A stretch of DNA of 64,000 nucleotides, from positions 1,054,001-1,118,000 of the forward strand of contig NZ_CP009279.1 of the NCBI RefSeq assembly GCF_000758545.1. The letters are read 5' to 3'. This document shows positions 43,878 to 52,783 of the stretch, in pieces. Below the pieces are notes generated by a model. That model was not told where the DNA came from and did no database searches. It worked only from the letters and a program-made list of their open reading frames with translations. Within the stretch, counting starts at the first letter, position 1. Each line of letters opens with the position of its first letter. Position numbers and translations under genes: made by a program. Source of the DNA: Paenibacillus sp. FSL H7-0737 (GTDB lineage Bacteria; Bacillota; Bacilli; Paenibacillales; Paenibacillaceae).

Positions 43878-45398
43878 TTGCGTAAATATTATAAGCAAAA
43901 CAGATTGTTGTTTACTATATTACCGGTGTTTATTATTTTTTCCTTGCTGCCTTGGGGAGAGGTTAAGGGTCTTCCGAAGGCTATGAGTGTTTCTTCCGCT
44001 CTTCCTCCGGCTATACCAAGCAATCCATCAGCTTCTGAAGAAGCCAAGCAACTGCTGAGTAATTTGGTGAATCTACGTGGCAAAGGAATCCTGTCTGGCC
44101 AGCATGATTATCTAGAAAGTCCAGATGAACTGGTTCATAAGCTGAAGAATACATCGGGACAAAATGCCGTTCTACATGGTTATGAATTGGGGGCAATTAA
44201 TAATCAACCCGAAGGGACGATCGCAGAACAGCGACAAGCTGTTATAGACAGTGCAATGGAGTGGCATCAAGAGGGTGGCATTGTAGCCATGACATTCCAT
44301 CAGAGTTTGCCGGGGACTTCTCCGGAATGGTCCAATGTAAACAGAAGTCTCAGTCAAGAGAAGTTTAATGCTTATGTTACGCCTGGGACGGCTCAGTATA
44401 AGAGTCTAATCTCTGATCTAGACGAGATCGCTGGCTATTTGGGACAGCTGCGTGATGCCGGAGTTCCAGTCTTATGGCGACCTTACCATGAAATGAACGG
44501 CGGTTGGTTTTGGTGGGGGAAAAAGGACAATTTTTCAGCGCTTTGGAATATTGTCTATGATCGTTTTGTAAACACACATCAACTGAATAATCTACTGTGG
44601 GTGTGGAATCCAAATGCGCCGAATGAATGGGCAGATCCTTATGCTGCATATTATCCGGGTGCGGATAAACTCGATGTTCTGGCTGCGGATATCTACAATA
44701 ACGATTATAAGCAGTCCTACTATGAGGATCTGCTCGCACTTGCTGAAGGTAAACCTATCGGAATCGGGGAGAGCGGACAGCTGCCGAACCCGGAAGTATT
44801 AACCGAGAAACAAAATAAATGGGTCTATATGATGACCTGGGGAAAATTACTGACAGAAAATAATACGCTACAGTCAATTAAAAGCTTTATGAATGACTCG
44901 TTTATAGTATCGAGAGAGGATTACGTTCTCACAACAGGAGGCCCTTCGATAGCACCGGTAATCCCGGTAACCCTAGCGGGTTTAAATGGAGAATACTATA
45001 ACAATACTGATTTAGAGGGAGAAGCGGTACTTATCCGCGATGATCGTAAGATTGATTTTAATTGGCATGGCGGGTCACCTGCACAGGAGATAGATGAAGA
45101 TCATTTTTCTGTTCGCTGGAAAGGGAAGCTCAAACCTAAATTCAGTGAAAAATATACGATTTCGGCATCCTCTGATGATGGAGTCCGTGTCTGGATTGAC
45201 GGAAAGCTGATCATCGATAATTGGAAGAATCAAAGTGCAACCCTTCATAAAGGAAGTATCCCGCTCACAGCCGGAACACTTTATGATATCCAAATTGAAT
45301 ATTATGAGAATGAAGGAGATGCTAATCTTCGCTTGCTGTGGGAGAGTTCCAGCCAGAAGCAGCAGGTGATTCCACAAGGGGCATTGTTCCTTCCTTAA
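43878..45398 (+). CDS. Secreted GH26 beta-mannanase with PA14 domain (second copy)
   Basis: A 506-aa paralogue of the preceding gene, also with a TTG start and an AAAGGAGG ribosome binding site. Signal peptide ~1-35; GH26 with Glu205 in WRPYHEMNGGWFWWG and Glu298 in IGESGQLP; PA14 domain at ~370-505 with GLNGEYYNN and SSDDGVRVWIDGK. Sequence similarity is high in the catalytic part, so a tandem duplication. It lacks an intact riboswitch, so control differs. Presumed to act on the same or a related polymer. Confidence 0.9.
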   Translation: MRKYYKQNRLLFTILPVFIIFSLLPWGEVKGLPKAMSVSSALPPAIPSNPSASEEAKQLLSNLVNLRGKGILSGQHDYLESPDELVHKLKNTSGQNAVLHGYELGAINNQPEGTIAEQRQAVIDSAMEWHQEGGIVAMTFHQSLPGTSPEWSNVNRSLSQEKFNAYVTPGTAQYKSLISDLDEIAGYLGQLRDAGVPVLWRPYHEMNGGWFWWGKKDNFSALWNIVYDRFVNTHQLNNLLWVWNPNAPNEWADPYAAYYPGADKLDVLAADIYNNDYKQSYYEDLLALAEGKPIGIGESGQLPNPEVLTEKQNKWVYMMTWGKLLTENNTLQSIKSFMNDSFIVSREDYVLTTGGPSIAPVIPVTLAGLNGEYYNNTDLEGEAVLIRDDRKIDFNWHGGSPAQEIDEDHFSVRWKGKLKPKFSEKYTISASSDDGVRVWIDGKLIIDNWKNQSATLHKGSIPLTAGTLYDIQIEYYENEGDANLRLLWESSSQKQQVIPQGALFLP

Positions 45399-45449
45399 TC
45401 TAATGAAATGATAGGGTTAGACATTCCGGAAGAAAGAGAGGACCTATGG

Positions 45450-48155
45450 ATGGGAATAACGAGGAGAATATCTAATAGAAAAAATAGGATAACTGCAAAC
45501 AAACCATTACTGTTATTACTGAAATTCACCGCATTAACCGTCTTGTTTCTGTTGTCTGTCTCTGTTTTCGGAACGAATAAGACGAACGATTATAAGGTAG
45601 GTGCCAATATACCAAGATTAGCTACAGGAAGTGATGTTGCAGCAGAAATACCGGATGGTACTGTGATCTGGAATCTGGGACAACATGATGGCTCAGCAGC
45701 TGAGTTCGCTGCGAGTGGCACTTCTGGCAGTAAGAAGATATTTAATGTTCCTTCTTCAGCGCTCAAATCATCGGCTCTTCAGAGCTTGCCTGCAGGCTTG
45801 AATGGAAAGACCCAGCCGGAATTAACGATCACCTATCAGCTAAATAAGATCCCGGAGAATGGGGTCTTATTTAGCGTAGGAATTCTGGATGCTTATAAAT
45901 CCGTGCCGCAAATGAGTGTGTTTTCCAATCGTCAATTGTCAGGGATCATTCAAATTGCGGGCGTATCGGGCACAGAAAGTGAATATAGCTTTCAAAAATC
46001 CTATGAATTATACATTCCCAAGGAGCAATTGAAGCTGGGAACGAACGAATTGAAGCTGCAAACGGTTCGCTGTTTATATTGCAGTGACAAAGAAGACGAA
46101 TATTCCTGGTGGACTTGGGATAATCTCCGTTTAGAATCTCTTAACGCTCCAATTTCCGAGCCTATTCATGGCAGCTATACACTGACCGGAACAGTAGTGA
46201 ATAATAAGCAGTTTTACTTTGATGAAGGTGCGGTTACGCACTTGCCTTATGTTATCAAATGGCTAGGGATGGCTTATAGCGGCAATGTGATGCGTACCAG
46301 TTGTGCCAGTGATGTCGGGAGATCCTGCTCAGATATGCTGGAATATTACAAGGTATTGAAGGATTACAACATGCAGGCGGTTGCTCTGTATTTGCATACT
46401 GGTGATATTAAGCTTAAGGCAGATGGATCGTTGCCTGCTGATGCGGAGAAAAAGCTGACAGATTATTTTGAACAATATAGCCCTTATTTTCAATATTATG
46501 AGGTAGATAATGAGCCAGGGTTATTTAATCGTTCTAAGGCAGTGAACCTGGCGATTGCGGACTGGTTGAATAAAAAGGGGAAGCAAATCGCGCCCCATTT
46601 ACAAACTGTTGCTCCGGGCTGGGCGTATTGGCCGAGCTACAGTGAAGATTCCTGTGGTAATCAGAAGGGAACCGGGAAGGAATGTGGAGATCCGGATGGC
46701 TGGGAACGTGATCCAGAGCAACGTATGGAGCTGGAGAAGGTTACGGATTTGACCAATGGACACTCCTACGGTGACTCTTATATTTTTAGTAATGGAGGAA
46801 GCTTTACTGAGAATTTGAAGACCTTCACTGGCGCAGACAATGGACTTGGCAAAAAAATGCTGACCACTGAATTTGGTACCTCGGACAGTCATGTGGATGC
46901 CTATCAATACGGGGCAACGGAGCGGACAGCGGCTGTATTCGACCGGATCATGCGTGCGCATATTGGTTATGCGGATATGTTTGTGCAGCATGCTGCTTTT
47001 TTTAAGGATTTCAGTTTATTCAAATACGGGTTTAATTTAGAAGAGCATGATCCGGCGACCACAGAAATTTATTATACAAAAGAAAATGAGGATTCACGTG
47101 TCAGCATCATGAGAAGGCTCAGTCTTGCCTATGCTACACATGGAGCCCCGCTAACTTATCAAATTGCCAACAAAGATGTGTTAGCCGACAAGCTGGTATA
47201 TGTTCGGGCCGTGGATACTTCTACATTGAAGCCTCTTGCGGGAAGCGGGGCGACTTCAAATAAGGTACTGGTTAATTTCGTTAACTTTGAGTCTACTCCA
47301 CAGACCGTGAGTGTAAATGTGACTATGCCGAAAAACGGGGTGTATGAAGGGGAGCGTTTTGGAAACGGGGATACGTATGAAAAAGCAAGAAGTTATGTAA
47401 CAGGTAAAAAGGCTACTCCCACGTTAACCTTTACGGAGACACTTGCTCCGGGAGAGGCTGTGCAGTATATTTTGCAGCCTTCCACTGAAGTAAAGCCGTC
47501 GGCACCTAAAGGATTCAAAGCCGCAGCAACAAAAGGTTTAGCTGTAAAATTAAATTGGTTGGAGGCACCGGGAGCAAGCTATGAGCTGCTTCGCGCTGAA
47601 GGTAGCGGCGGGGAAATGAAGGTGGTAGCCACCGATGTGAAGCTTACAGAATATACGGATCATAATTTACGTGAAGGGACGTTATATACCTACGCGGTAA
47701 GGGTATCCGGCTCTAATTTACTGTCCGATAAAGTTCAGATTACAGCCACCGGATTGGTTCCTCTGGATCGTACTAAATGGAAGGTATCCTCAAATGTGAA
47801 TACGGCAGCATCAGCTCCTAGTCTGGCTATCGATGGGGATCGGCGCACGCGCTGGGATACGGGGAAACATCAGGCCTCCGGAGAGTATTTTCAGATTGAT
47901 CTGGGTGAAGCACATGAAATTGAAAGAATAGATTTGGACAGCACGCTTTCACCTTTTGATTATCCAAGAGACTATGTAGTTTATATTTCTGACGATGCTC
48001 AAAACTGGAACAAACTCACGTCTGGAAAAGGTACGAAAGAGCTTACTAAGATATCCTTTTCTAAAGTAAAGACGAGGTATATCAAAATTGTACAGACCGG
48101 ATCCGGCGGGAATTATTGGTCCATTCAAGAGCTGCAGGTGTATTCCAGAGAATAA
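45450..48155 (+). CDS. Secreted multidomain glycoside hydrolase (clan GH-A-like) with F5/8 type C domain
   Basis: A 901-aa protein. A membrane/signal segment at ~20-40 (LLLLLKFTALTVLFLLSVSV); a rhamnogalacturonan-lyase-like beta domain ~60-230 (IWNLGQHDGSAAEF, CLYCSDKEDEYSWW); a TIM-barrel-like region with candidate acid/base Glu355 in VDNEPGLF and nucleophile Glu474 in TTEFGTSD; a fibronectin-III-like domain (~685-770); and an F5/8 type C/CBM32 domain (~774-901: SLAIDGDRRTRWDTG, YIKIVQTGSG). Start ATG at 45450 has GAGAGGA upstream; earlier ATG at 45408 lacks a site. GH family is not certain (GH39/GH5-like). Probably processes the locus polymer. Confidence 0.78.
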   Translation: MGITRRISNRKNRITANKPLLLLLKFTALTVLFLLSVSVFGTNKTNDYKVGANIPRLATGSDVAAEIPDGTVIWNLGQHDGSAAEFAASGTSGSKKIFNVPSSALKSSALQSLPAGLNGKTQPELTITYQLNKIPENGVLFSVGILDAYKSVPQMSVFSNRQLSGIIQIAGVSGTESEYSFQKSYELYIPKEQLKLGTNELKLQTVRCLYCSDKEDEYSWWTWDNLRLESLNAPISEPIHGSYTLTGTVVNNKQFYFDEGAVTHLPYVIKWLGMAYSGNVMRTSCASDVGRSCSDMLEYYKVLKDYNMQAVALYLHTGDIKLKADGSLPADAEKKLTDYFEQYSPYFQYYEVDNEPGLFNRSKAVNLAIADWLNKKGKQIAPHLQTVAPGWAYWPSYSEDSCGNQKGTGKECGDPDGWERDPEQRMELEKVTDLTNGHSYGDSYIFSNGGSFTENLKTFTGADNGLGKKMLTTEFGTSDSHVDAYQYGATERTAAVFDRIMRAHIGYADMFVQHAAFFKDFSLFKYGFNLEEHDPATTEIYYTKENEDSRVSIMRRLSLAYATHGAPLTYQIANKDVLADKLVYVRAVDTSTLKPLAGSGATSNKVLVNFVNFESTPQTVSVNVTMPKNGVYEGERFGNGDTYEKARSYVTGKKATPTLTFTETLAPGEAVQYILQPSTEVKPSAPKGFKAAATKGLAVKLNWLEAPGASYELLRAEGSGGEMKVVATDVKLTEYTDHNLREGTLYTYAVRVSGSNLLSDKVQITATGLVPLDRTKWKVSSNVNTAASAPSLAIDGDRRTRWDTGKHQASGEYFQIDLGEAHEIERIDLDSTLSPFDYPRDYVVYISDDAQNWNKLTSGKGTKELTKISFSKVKTRYIKIVQTGSGGNYWSIQELQVYSRE

Positions 48156-48221
48156 GGGTATCATTTGAATTTATATAATCATTTATAGCGCATACTAAAT
48201 TACTGTGAGATAGATCTACAA

Positions 48222-48415
48222 TGGAATAGGGAATTCTTCCCTATAAATTTTGTGTTTTAGGGTTGAACAGGTGGAATATAGGGAATTTCTCCCTGTATTC
48301 CAGCGGATATCGCCGTTTTTTAGAAAATCCTCCGTATTATAGGGAGAAATTCCGCATAACTGGGCAATTGTGAGGAAATCATCCTAAATAGAGGGAGTTT
48401 TTCCCCATAAAACTC
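48222..48415. repeat. Cluster of four short palindromes
   Basis: Copies at about 48222-48243, 48273-48297, 48334-48359 (inverse orientation) and 48384-48411, spaced 50-60 bp. Consensus half ATAGGGAATTTCTCCCTATAA. Confidence 0.65.
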
Positions 48416-48535
48416 CTTCCCCAACGCCCCATCACAATTTCTTAGACTGAGTGCAGAAGGTGGGGGAGTTTGGGATATCCCATAGATCAGAATGTATATG
48501 TTCCACGGCATATATTATCTTTCTCTTTCTCGCAG

Positions 48536-48575
48536 AAACGGAAGCCGTCCTTAAAAGGACGGCTTCCGTTTATTC
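48536..48575 (-). terminator. Terminator of the GNAT gene
   Basis: AAACGGAAGCCGTCCTT (48536-48552) pairs with AAGGACGGCTTCCGTTT (48555-48571). On the minus strand it follows the GNAT stop codon and ends in TTTCTGC; on the plus strand it is followed by TATTCTTGTT. It may act in both directions. Confidence 0.75.
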
Positions 48576-48588
48576 TTGTTTAAATCCG

Positions 48589-49635
48589 TTAAATGAAACG
48601 AAGTCCAGACATATACGGCAAAGCAATAGCATCGGAATCCGCTGATCTCGCTGGCTCAAAGAGCAGCGAGATCAGCTCCTTGTCGTCCTGCACGGACGAC
48701 AAGTCGAGGCCCTTGCGGCAGCCTTCGGTCTGCCGCAATAGCGCTTCCCGGTCTGCGATGCAGACCGTCCCGCTGTTCGCGCCGCCGCTTAAGCTGGCGC
48801 CGGCGTCCCGCAGAAGCGCGAGCAAGCCGCGCTCCTGCCACGGCACAGGCACTTGCAGCGTGCCAACGCCGCCGCACAAGGCCGCCTTGGCCAGCAATGC
48901 CGCTACCGCACTCGGCTGGCCGGCCCATTCCACCGCCGTCGCCGCGTTCGGCGCGGGCACGTCTGCCGCCGCGGGCACAGCCACCGCGGCGAACCCCTCG
49001 ATGCTGCCGTCCCGAACGGCTACGAGTGTGCGCTGGGCTAAGCCCATCACACCCGCGTAAGCCTCGGTCCCCAGCAGCAGCGCCAGCTCACCCGGACTAT
49101 ATACATGTCCGGCTTCGCGTTCATTGAGCAGCCGGTAGACTCCGAAGAAGTCGCCCGGCTGCATTGGCCGCAGCGTCCATTCTTCTCCTGCTGCGGCTGC
49201 AAGAGCCTGAGCTGAGCTTGCGTTCAGCTCGGCAAATTGCGTACCTCCGAACGGTACGCACCCAGCTCGGGTGTATAACGAACGATCACCCGAGACAAAA
49301 ATCAGCGATGCCTCGGCCTCGGCAGCATGACTCTGGCATAGCTGTAGAAGTTGGCCCGCCAGTCCTTGGCCCCGAAAAGCGGGATCAGTGCAGACAGCAC
49401 CTATGGAGAATACATTCAGGAAAGCATCTCCAGTCTTGATCGTGGAGGGTACGAGCCCCATGAAAGCAGCAACCGTTCCGTCATCGGCAATAGCCGCGTA
49501 GGAATGACTGAGTCCAGGGCGGAAAATAAGTGGAAACAGTTCTTTCATTGAAGTGGCACCCGGTTCACGAAAGACAGAATCTGCAAGCAGAGCCGCTTGA
49601 TCTAGCTCCGCAGGTTTAATTAATCTCAATTGCAT
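48589..49635 (-). CDS. GNAT family N-acetyltransferase
   Basis: A 348-aa acetyl-CoA-dependent acetyltransferase with an N-terminal GNAT domain: SIGAVCTDPAFRGQGLAGQL with the pyrophosphate-binding R-G-Q-G-L-A-G motif, LIFVSGDRSLYTRAGCVPFG; the C-terminal half (~170-340) is a less clear second GNAT-like/sterol-carrier-like part. Start ATG at 49635 has AGGAGG nine bases upstream. The coding stretch between about 48690 and 49120 is much richer in G+C (many GCC/GCG codons, Ala-rich translation) than the rest of the window. Substrate not known. Confidence 0.8.
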   Translation of the reverse strand: MQLRLIKPAELDQAALLADSVFREPGATSMKELFPLIFRPGLSHSYAAIADDGTVAAFMGLVPSTIKTGDAFLNVFSIGAVCTDPAFRGQGLAGQLLQLCQSHAAEAEASLIFVSGDRSLYTRAGCVPFGGTQFAELNASSAQALAAAAGEEWTLRPMQPGDFFGVYRLLNEREAGHVYSPGELALLLGTEAYAGVMGLAQRTLVAVRDGSIEGFAAVAVPAAADVPAPNAATAVEWAGQPSAVAALLAKAALCGGVGTLQVPVPWQERGLLALLRDAGASLSGGANSGTVCIADREALLRQTEGCRKGLDLSSVQDDKELISLLFEPARSADSDAIALPYMSGLRFI

Positions 49636-49829
49636 AACATTCAACCTCCTATATGTACACACGATGGGGAGAAAGCATTTACATAAAGTATAAGGCCCGG
49701 GGAATGAAATCTCCAATCTTGTTTATATTATTCAATGTCTCAAAAGGATATCGAAAAGGGTAATAAAGTACATAAATAAGGAAGCTTCTTATATTTTAAA
49801 GCTAGAAGAGAAAGGGAAGTGAATAATCG

Positions 49830-51308
49830 GTGTCCCAACTTGCAGATAATATTATATTATTACTGGCAGCACTCCTGCTTGTAGGCGTATTTTCCACCAA
49901 GTTCTCCACTAAATTTGGAATGCCAGCTTTAGTGCTGTTTCTTGCTGCGGGGATGGTGCTAAGCCAATTTGTTTTTTTTAACAATGCTTCCTTAACGCAA
50001 ATGGCCGGGATCTTCGCATTGGTTGTCATATTATTCGAAGGTGGCATGCAGACGAATATTAAGGATATTAAACCTGTTATTCGGCCGGCATTATCCTTAT
50101 CAACGGTAGGCGTAATCATGACGACAGCCATTGTAGGGGTATTCGCTAAGCTGATCCTTGATGTGACATGGCCAGAAAGCTTTCTGTTTGGAGCGATCGT
50201 TGGATCGACAGATGCGGCTGCAGTTTTCTCGGTACTCGGCGGTAAGAACATTGATAAACGTCTGACCTCGACGTTAGAAGCAGAATCAGGAAGTAACGAT
50301 CCAATGGCGGTGTTCTTGACAGTCTCGCTAATCGAATGGATACAGCATCCGGATATGGCGATATGGGGGCTGCTGTTGTCTTTTATATGGGAGATGGGCA
50401 TTGGCTTAGTACTGGGTTTTGTGCTGGGGAAGATCGCAGTTTTCTGTATCAATCGAATTAACCTGGATTCCACAGGTCTTTATCCAGTAATGGCGATTGG
50501 CTTTGCTGTTCTGACCTATGGTTTATCAGCATGGGTACATAGCAGCGGGCTGCTGGCTGTTTATGTCATGGGCCTTACGCTTGGGAATTCCGAGCTAATG
50601 TATCACCGTACCATTATGAATTTTAGTCATGGTTTTGCTTGGATGATGCAAATATTTATGTTCATACTGCTTGGTTTGTTAGTATTTCCACAGGAGCTGG
50701 CGGAAGTGGCATGGCAAGGTATCTTGTTATCCGTCATTCTGATGGTTGTAGCTAGACCAATCGGTGTATTTATAAGCCTGCACTTTTCCAAATTTACGAT
50801 CCGCGAGAAGACTTTGATTTCTTGGGCCGGACTTCGTGGAGCCGTTCCGATTGTGTTAGCGACTTATCCGCTGCTGGCTGATCTGTCTCACGGACGACTA
50901 TTCTTTAATGTTGTGTTCTTTGTCGTACTGACCTCGGCGGTGATTCAGGGAACTAGTATTTCCCCGCTAGCATCCCGATTGAAGCTTGTGGGGCAAGAAG
51001 ATTCAGATCAGCCTTCCCTGATGGAGCTGGTTGCTCTTGGCAAGACAGACTCGGAGTTTAACCATATTGGAATTAACCCTTATATGCCCATTGCTGGACA
51101 GAAGATTTCAGAAATAGGTCTGCCAGATGATATCTTATTTACGGCAATTATCCGCAATAAAAAGATTGTCACTCCGCATGGAAGTACTGTTATTGAGCCT
51201 GGGGATACTGTGTATGTCCTAAGTCCGAAAAGTAAGCGTGATGAGATGAGGGCTTTCTTCCGCAGCAGGAAAGGAAAGACCGCGGAGGAGGATGTTTCTT
51301 TAATCTAG
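49830..51308 (+). CDS. CPA1-type cation/proton antiporter with TrkA-C domain (NhaP2/CvrA-like)
   Basis: Exchanges K+ or Na+ for H+ across the membrane. The 492-aa protein has about 12-13 hydrophobic segments (to ~390), with GSTDAAAVFSVLGG and ESGSNDPMAVFLTV, which carry the Asp residues of the ion path, and SWAGLRGAVPIVLATYP. The C-terminal RCK_C (TrkA-C) domain (~415-475: PIAGQKISEIGLPDDILFT, VIEPGDTVYVLSP) probably binds a nucleotide or ion. GTG start at 49830 with GGGAAGTGA upstream. Single gene. Confidence 0.88.
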   Translation: MSQLADNIILLLAALLLVGVFSTKFSTKFGMPALVLFLAAGMVLSQFVFFNNASLTQMAGIFALVVILFEGGMQTNIKDIKPVIRPALSLSTVGVIMTTAIVGVFAKLILDVTWPESFLFGAIVGSTDAAAVFSVLGGKNIDKRLTSTLEAESGSNDPMAVFLTVSLIEWIQHPDMAIWGLLLSFIWEMGIGLVLGFVLGKIAVFCINRINLDSTGLYPVMAIGFAVLTYGLSAWVHSSGLLAVYVMGLTLGNSELMYHRTIMNFSHGFAWMMQIFMFILLGLLVFPQELAEVAWQGILLSVILMVVARPIGVFISLHFSKFTIREKTLISWAGLRGAVPIVLATYPLLADLSHGRLFFNVVFFVVLTSAVIQGTSISPLASRLKLVGQEDSDQPSLMELVALGKTDSEFNHIGINPYMPIAGQKISEIGLPDDILFTAIIRNKKIVTPHGSTVIEPGDTVYVLSPKSKRDEMRAFFRSRKGKTAEEDVSLI

Positions 51309-51440
51309 AGAAGAGACTCTTTTACCAAAGTGTGACACACATAATAGGCTTTATAACATAAGCTGTGCTAGAATCGGCACAACATATAATCTCCAGAATA
51401 GTTGCAAAACACGAAAGAGTGTGTTAAATTGTATATAGAT

Positions 51441-51455
51441 TTAGAACGAGTCTAA
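51441..51455. promoter_or_regulatory. Possible PerR/Fur-type 7-1-7 box before dps
   Basis: TTAGAAC-G-AGTCTAA is an imperfect inverted repeat with perfect outer five bases, 39 nt before the dps start. A TTGCAA/TAAATT promoter-like pair lies just upstream. Resembles Fur-family boxes (TTATAATnATTATAA type) only partly. Confidence 0.3.
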
Positions 51456-51493
51456 ATACAATTATAATAAATGAACCATAGGAGGTTTTATTA

Positions 51494-51949
51494 ATGACAA
51501 CACAATTAAAGAACCATACTGAACTGCAAGCTGCTTTGAACCGCCAAACTGCGAACTGGTTCCTGCTCGGGGTAAAGCTTCATCATTATCACTGGTATGT
51601 TAGCGGATCTCAATTCTTCACACTGCATGAGAAGTTTGAAGAGCTATACAATGAAGCTGCGGGTTATGCAGATGATTTGGCTGAGCGTTTGCTTTCTATT
51701 GGTGGACAACCAGCCTCCACAATGAAGCAATATCTTGAATTGTCCGACTTACAAGAAGCTCGCGGCGGCGAAGATGCTAAAGGTATGGTACTTGAGCTCG
51801 TGAGAGACTTTAAGACTGTTGCTAAAGAACTGCAAGATGCAATTGCTACTGCTGAAGAATTGAGCGATCAACCAACTGCGGATCTGCTGATTGGCATCAG
51901 AAGCAGCATTGAGAAACATGCTTGGATGCTGAATGCCTTTATCGGCTAA
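51494..51949 (+). CDS. dps: Dps family ferritin-like protein
   Basis: A 151-aa Dps/MrgA-type ferroxidase that stores iron and protects DNA against peroxide. The dinuclear site residues lie in HHYHWYVSGSQFFTLHEKFEE and in YADDLAERLLSIGG (conserved D-x-x-A-E). GGAGG lies nine bases before ATG. The upstream region has an inverted repeat that could be a peroxide- or iron-responsive box. Followed by a strong terminator. Confidence 0.93.
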   Translation: MTTQLKNHTELQAALNRQTANWFLLGVKLHHYHWYVSGSQFFTLHEKFEELYNEAAGYADDLAERLLSIGGQPASTMKQYLELSDLQEARGGEDAKGMVLELVRDFKTVAKELQDAIATAEELSDQPTADLLIGIRSSIEKHAWMLNAFIG

Positions 51950-51979
51950 GACAACATCCTTATAGGGATAGAATACACA

Positions 51980-52021
51980 AAGAGCGCCTGCGTATGGTTA
52001 ACGCATGGCGCTCTTTTTTTT
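51980..52021 (+). terminator. Intrinsic terminator after dps
   Basis: AGAGCGCC + TGCGT pairs with ACGCA + GGCGCTCT with one bulged base, followed by TTTTTTTT. It also faces the end of the convergent AIM24 gene. Confidence 0.8.
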
Positions 52022-52029
52022 GAAGCATT

Positions 52030-52734
52030 CTATTTAATAAATACTCCACCAAATGGCACGGCTTCGCGCAGAAATCGTTTAATAATTCCATCATCGTTAT
52101 TATCTCTTTCAAATCGGCGATTCTGGCGTCCGGCTTGAAACAACACAGGGCCGTGGCCCGTCATCTTCCAATGATAACTCATATGCTGGCTAGCTAAATG
52201 GTTGCCGTAAACGGTAAGCTCCAGCTTCGCATTCTCAGGATAGGCAATAATGCTGCCTGCATCCACATAGAGCGGATTGTAAGGATGAAGCTCAGCTTCA
52301 CATACCGTACCTTCAGTCAATATACCAATGATGCCGTTACCCGTAAATTTCACTTTCACAATATCTCGTGTAACGAGCACATTCTTCATACTTAGCACTC
52401 GTGTATCCATCGTAACTCCCTTGCTGTAGAAGAAGAGATGTTTAAAGTCGTACAATAAATCGCTCTTTCCATCAAGCTGCAGAATCTTTACCCGATAACC
52501 TGGTGGAAGGGCGGCGACAAAATGGCAAGGGCCAGACATATCCGAACGAATCAGTTTTCGCTTGCGATAGATGCCCTTTACATCCATAAATCTGTCTGCC
52601 CGTCCAGTGGCAGGCCCTTGATAAGCGATAATTTGTTGTGGGTGCAGCACATGAACCTCTTCCTTCTCCCCAAGGGTGAAGGCTACGGCTTGTCCGCTCC
52701 CGCTGTCGCTTTCATCTTGGACATCGATGTTCAT
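52030..52734 (-). CDS. AIM24 family protein
   Basis: A 234-aa all-beta protein of the AIM24 (DUF124-like) family: EVHVLHPQQIIAYQGPATGR and further Gly/aromatic repeats such as GNGIIGILTEG and DAGSIIAYPENAKLELTVYG. No signal peptide. Start ATG at 52734 follows GGGAG. In bacteria the function is unclear (related domains occur near stress and membrane genes). Its neighbour 49 nt upstream is a secreted coiled-coil protein on the same strand, so possibly an operon. Confidence 0.8.
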   Translation of the reverse strand: MNIDVQDESDSGSGQAVAFTLGEKEEVHVLHPQQIIAYQGPATGRADRFMDVKGIYRKRKLIRSDMSGPCHFVAALPPGYRVKILQLDGKSDLLYDFKHLFFYSKGVTMDTRVLSMKNVLVTRDIVKVKFTGNGIIGILTEGTVCEAELHPYNPLYVDAGSIIAYPENAKLELTVYGNHLASQHMSYHWKMTGHGPVLFQAGRQNRRFERDNNDDGIIKRFLREAVPFGGVFIK

Positions 52735-52783
52735 ATTTCATCTCCCTCATGCTGTAGACGTGATCTTTACTGAATGTTCAAGA

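Larger units (their letters stand above)
48156..48588. other. 433-nt intergenic region with palindromic repeats and a terminator
   Basis: Contains four divergent palindromes of the ATAGGGAATTTCTCCCTAT type (48222-48415) and, at its right end, the terminator of the minus-strand GNAT gene. No gene-like ORF. Confidence 0.75.

Noticed and set aside
48593..49127. Several plus-strand and minus-strand frames in the GC-rich block
   Set aside because: GC-rich DNA keeps alternative frames open; the GNAT frame has recognised motifs and a ribosome binding site.
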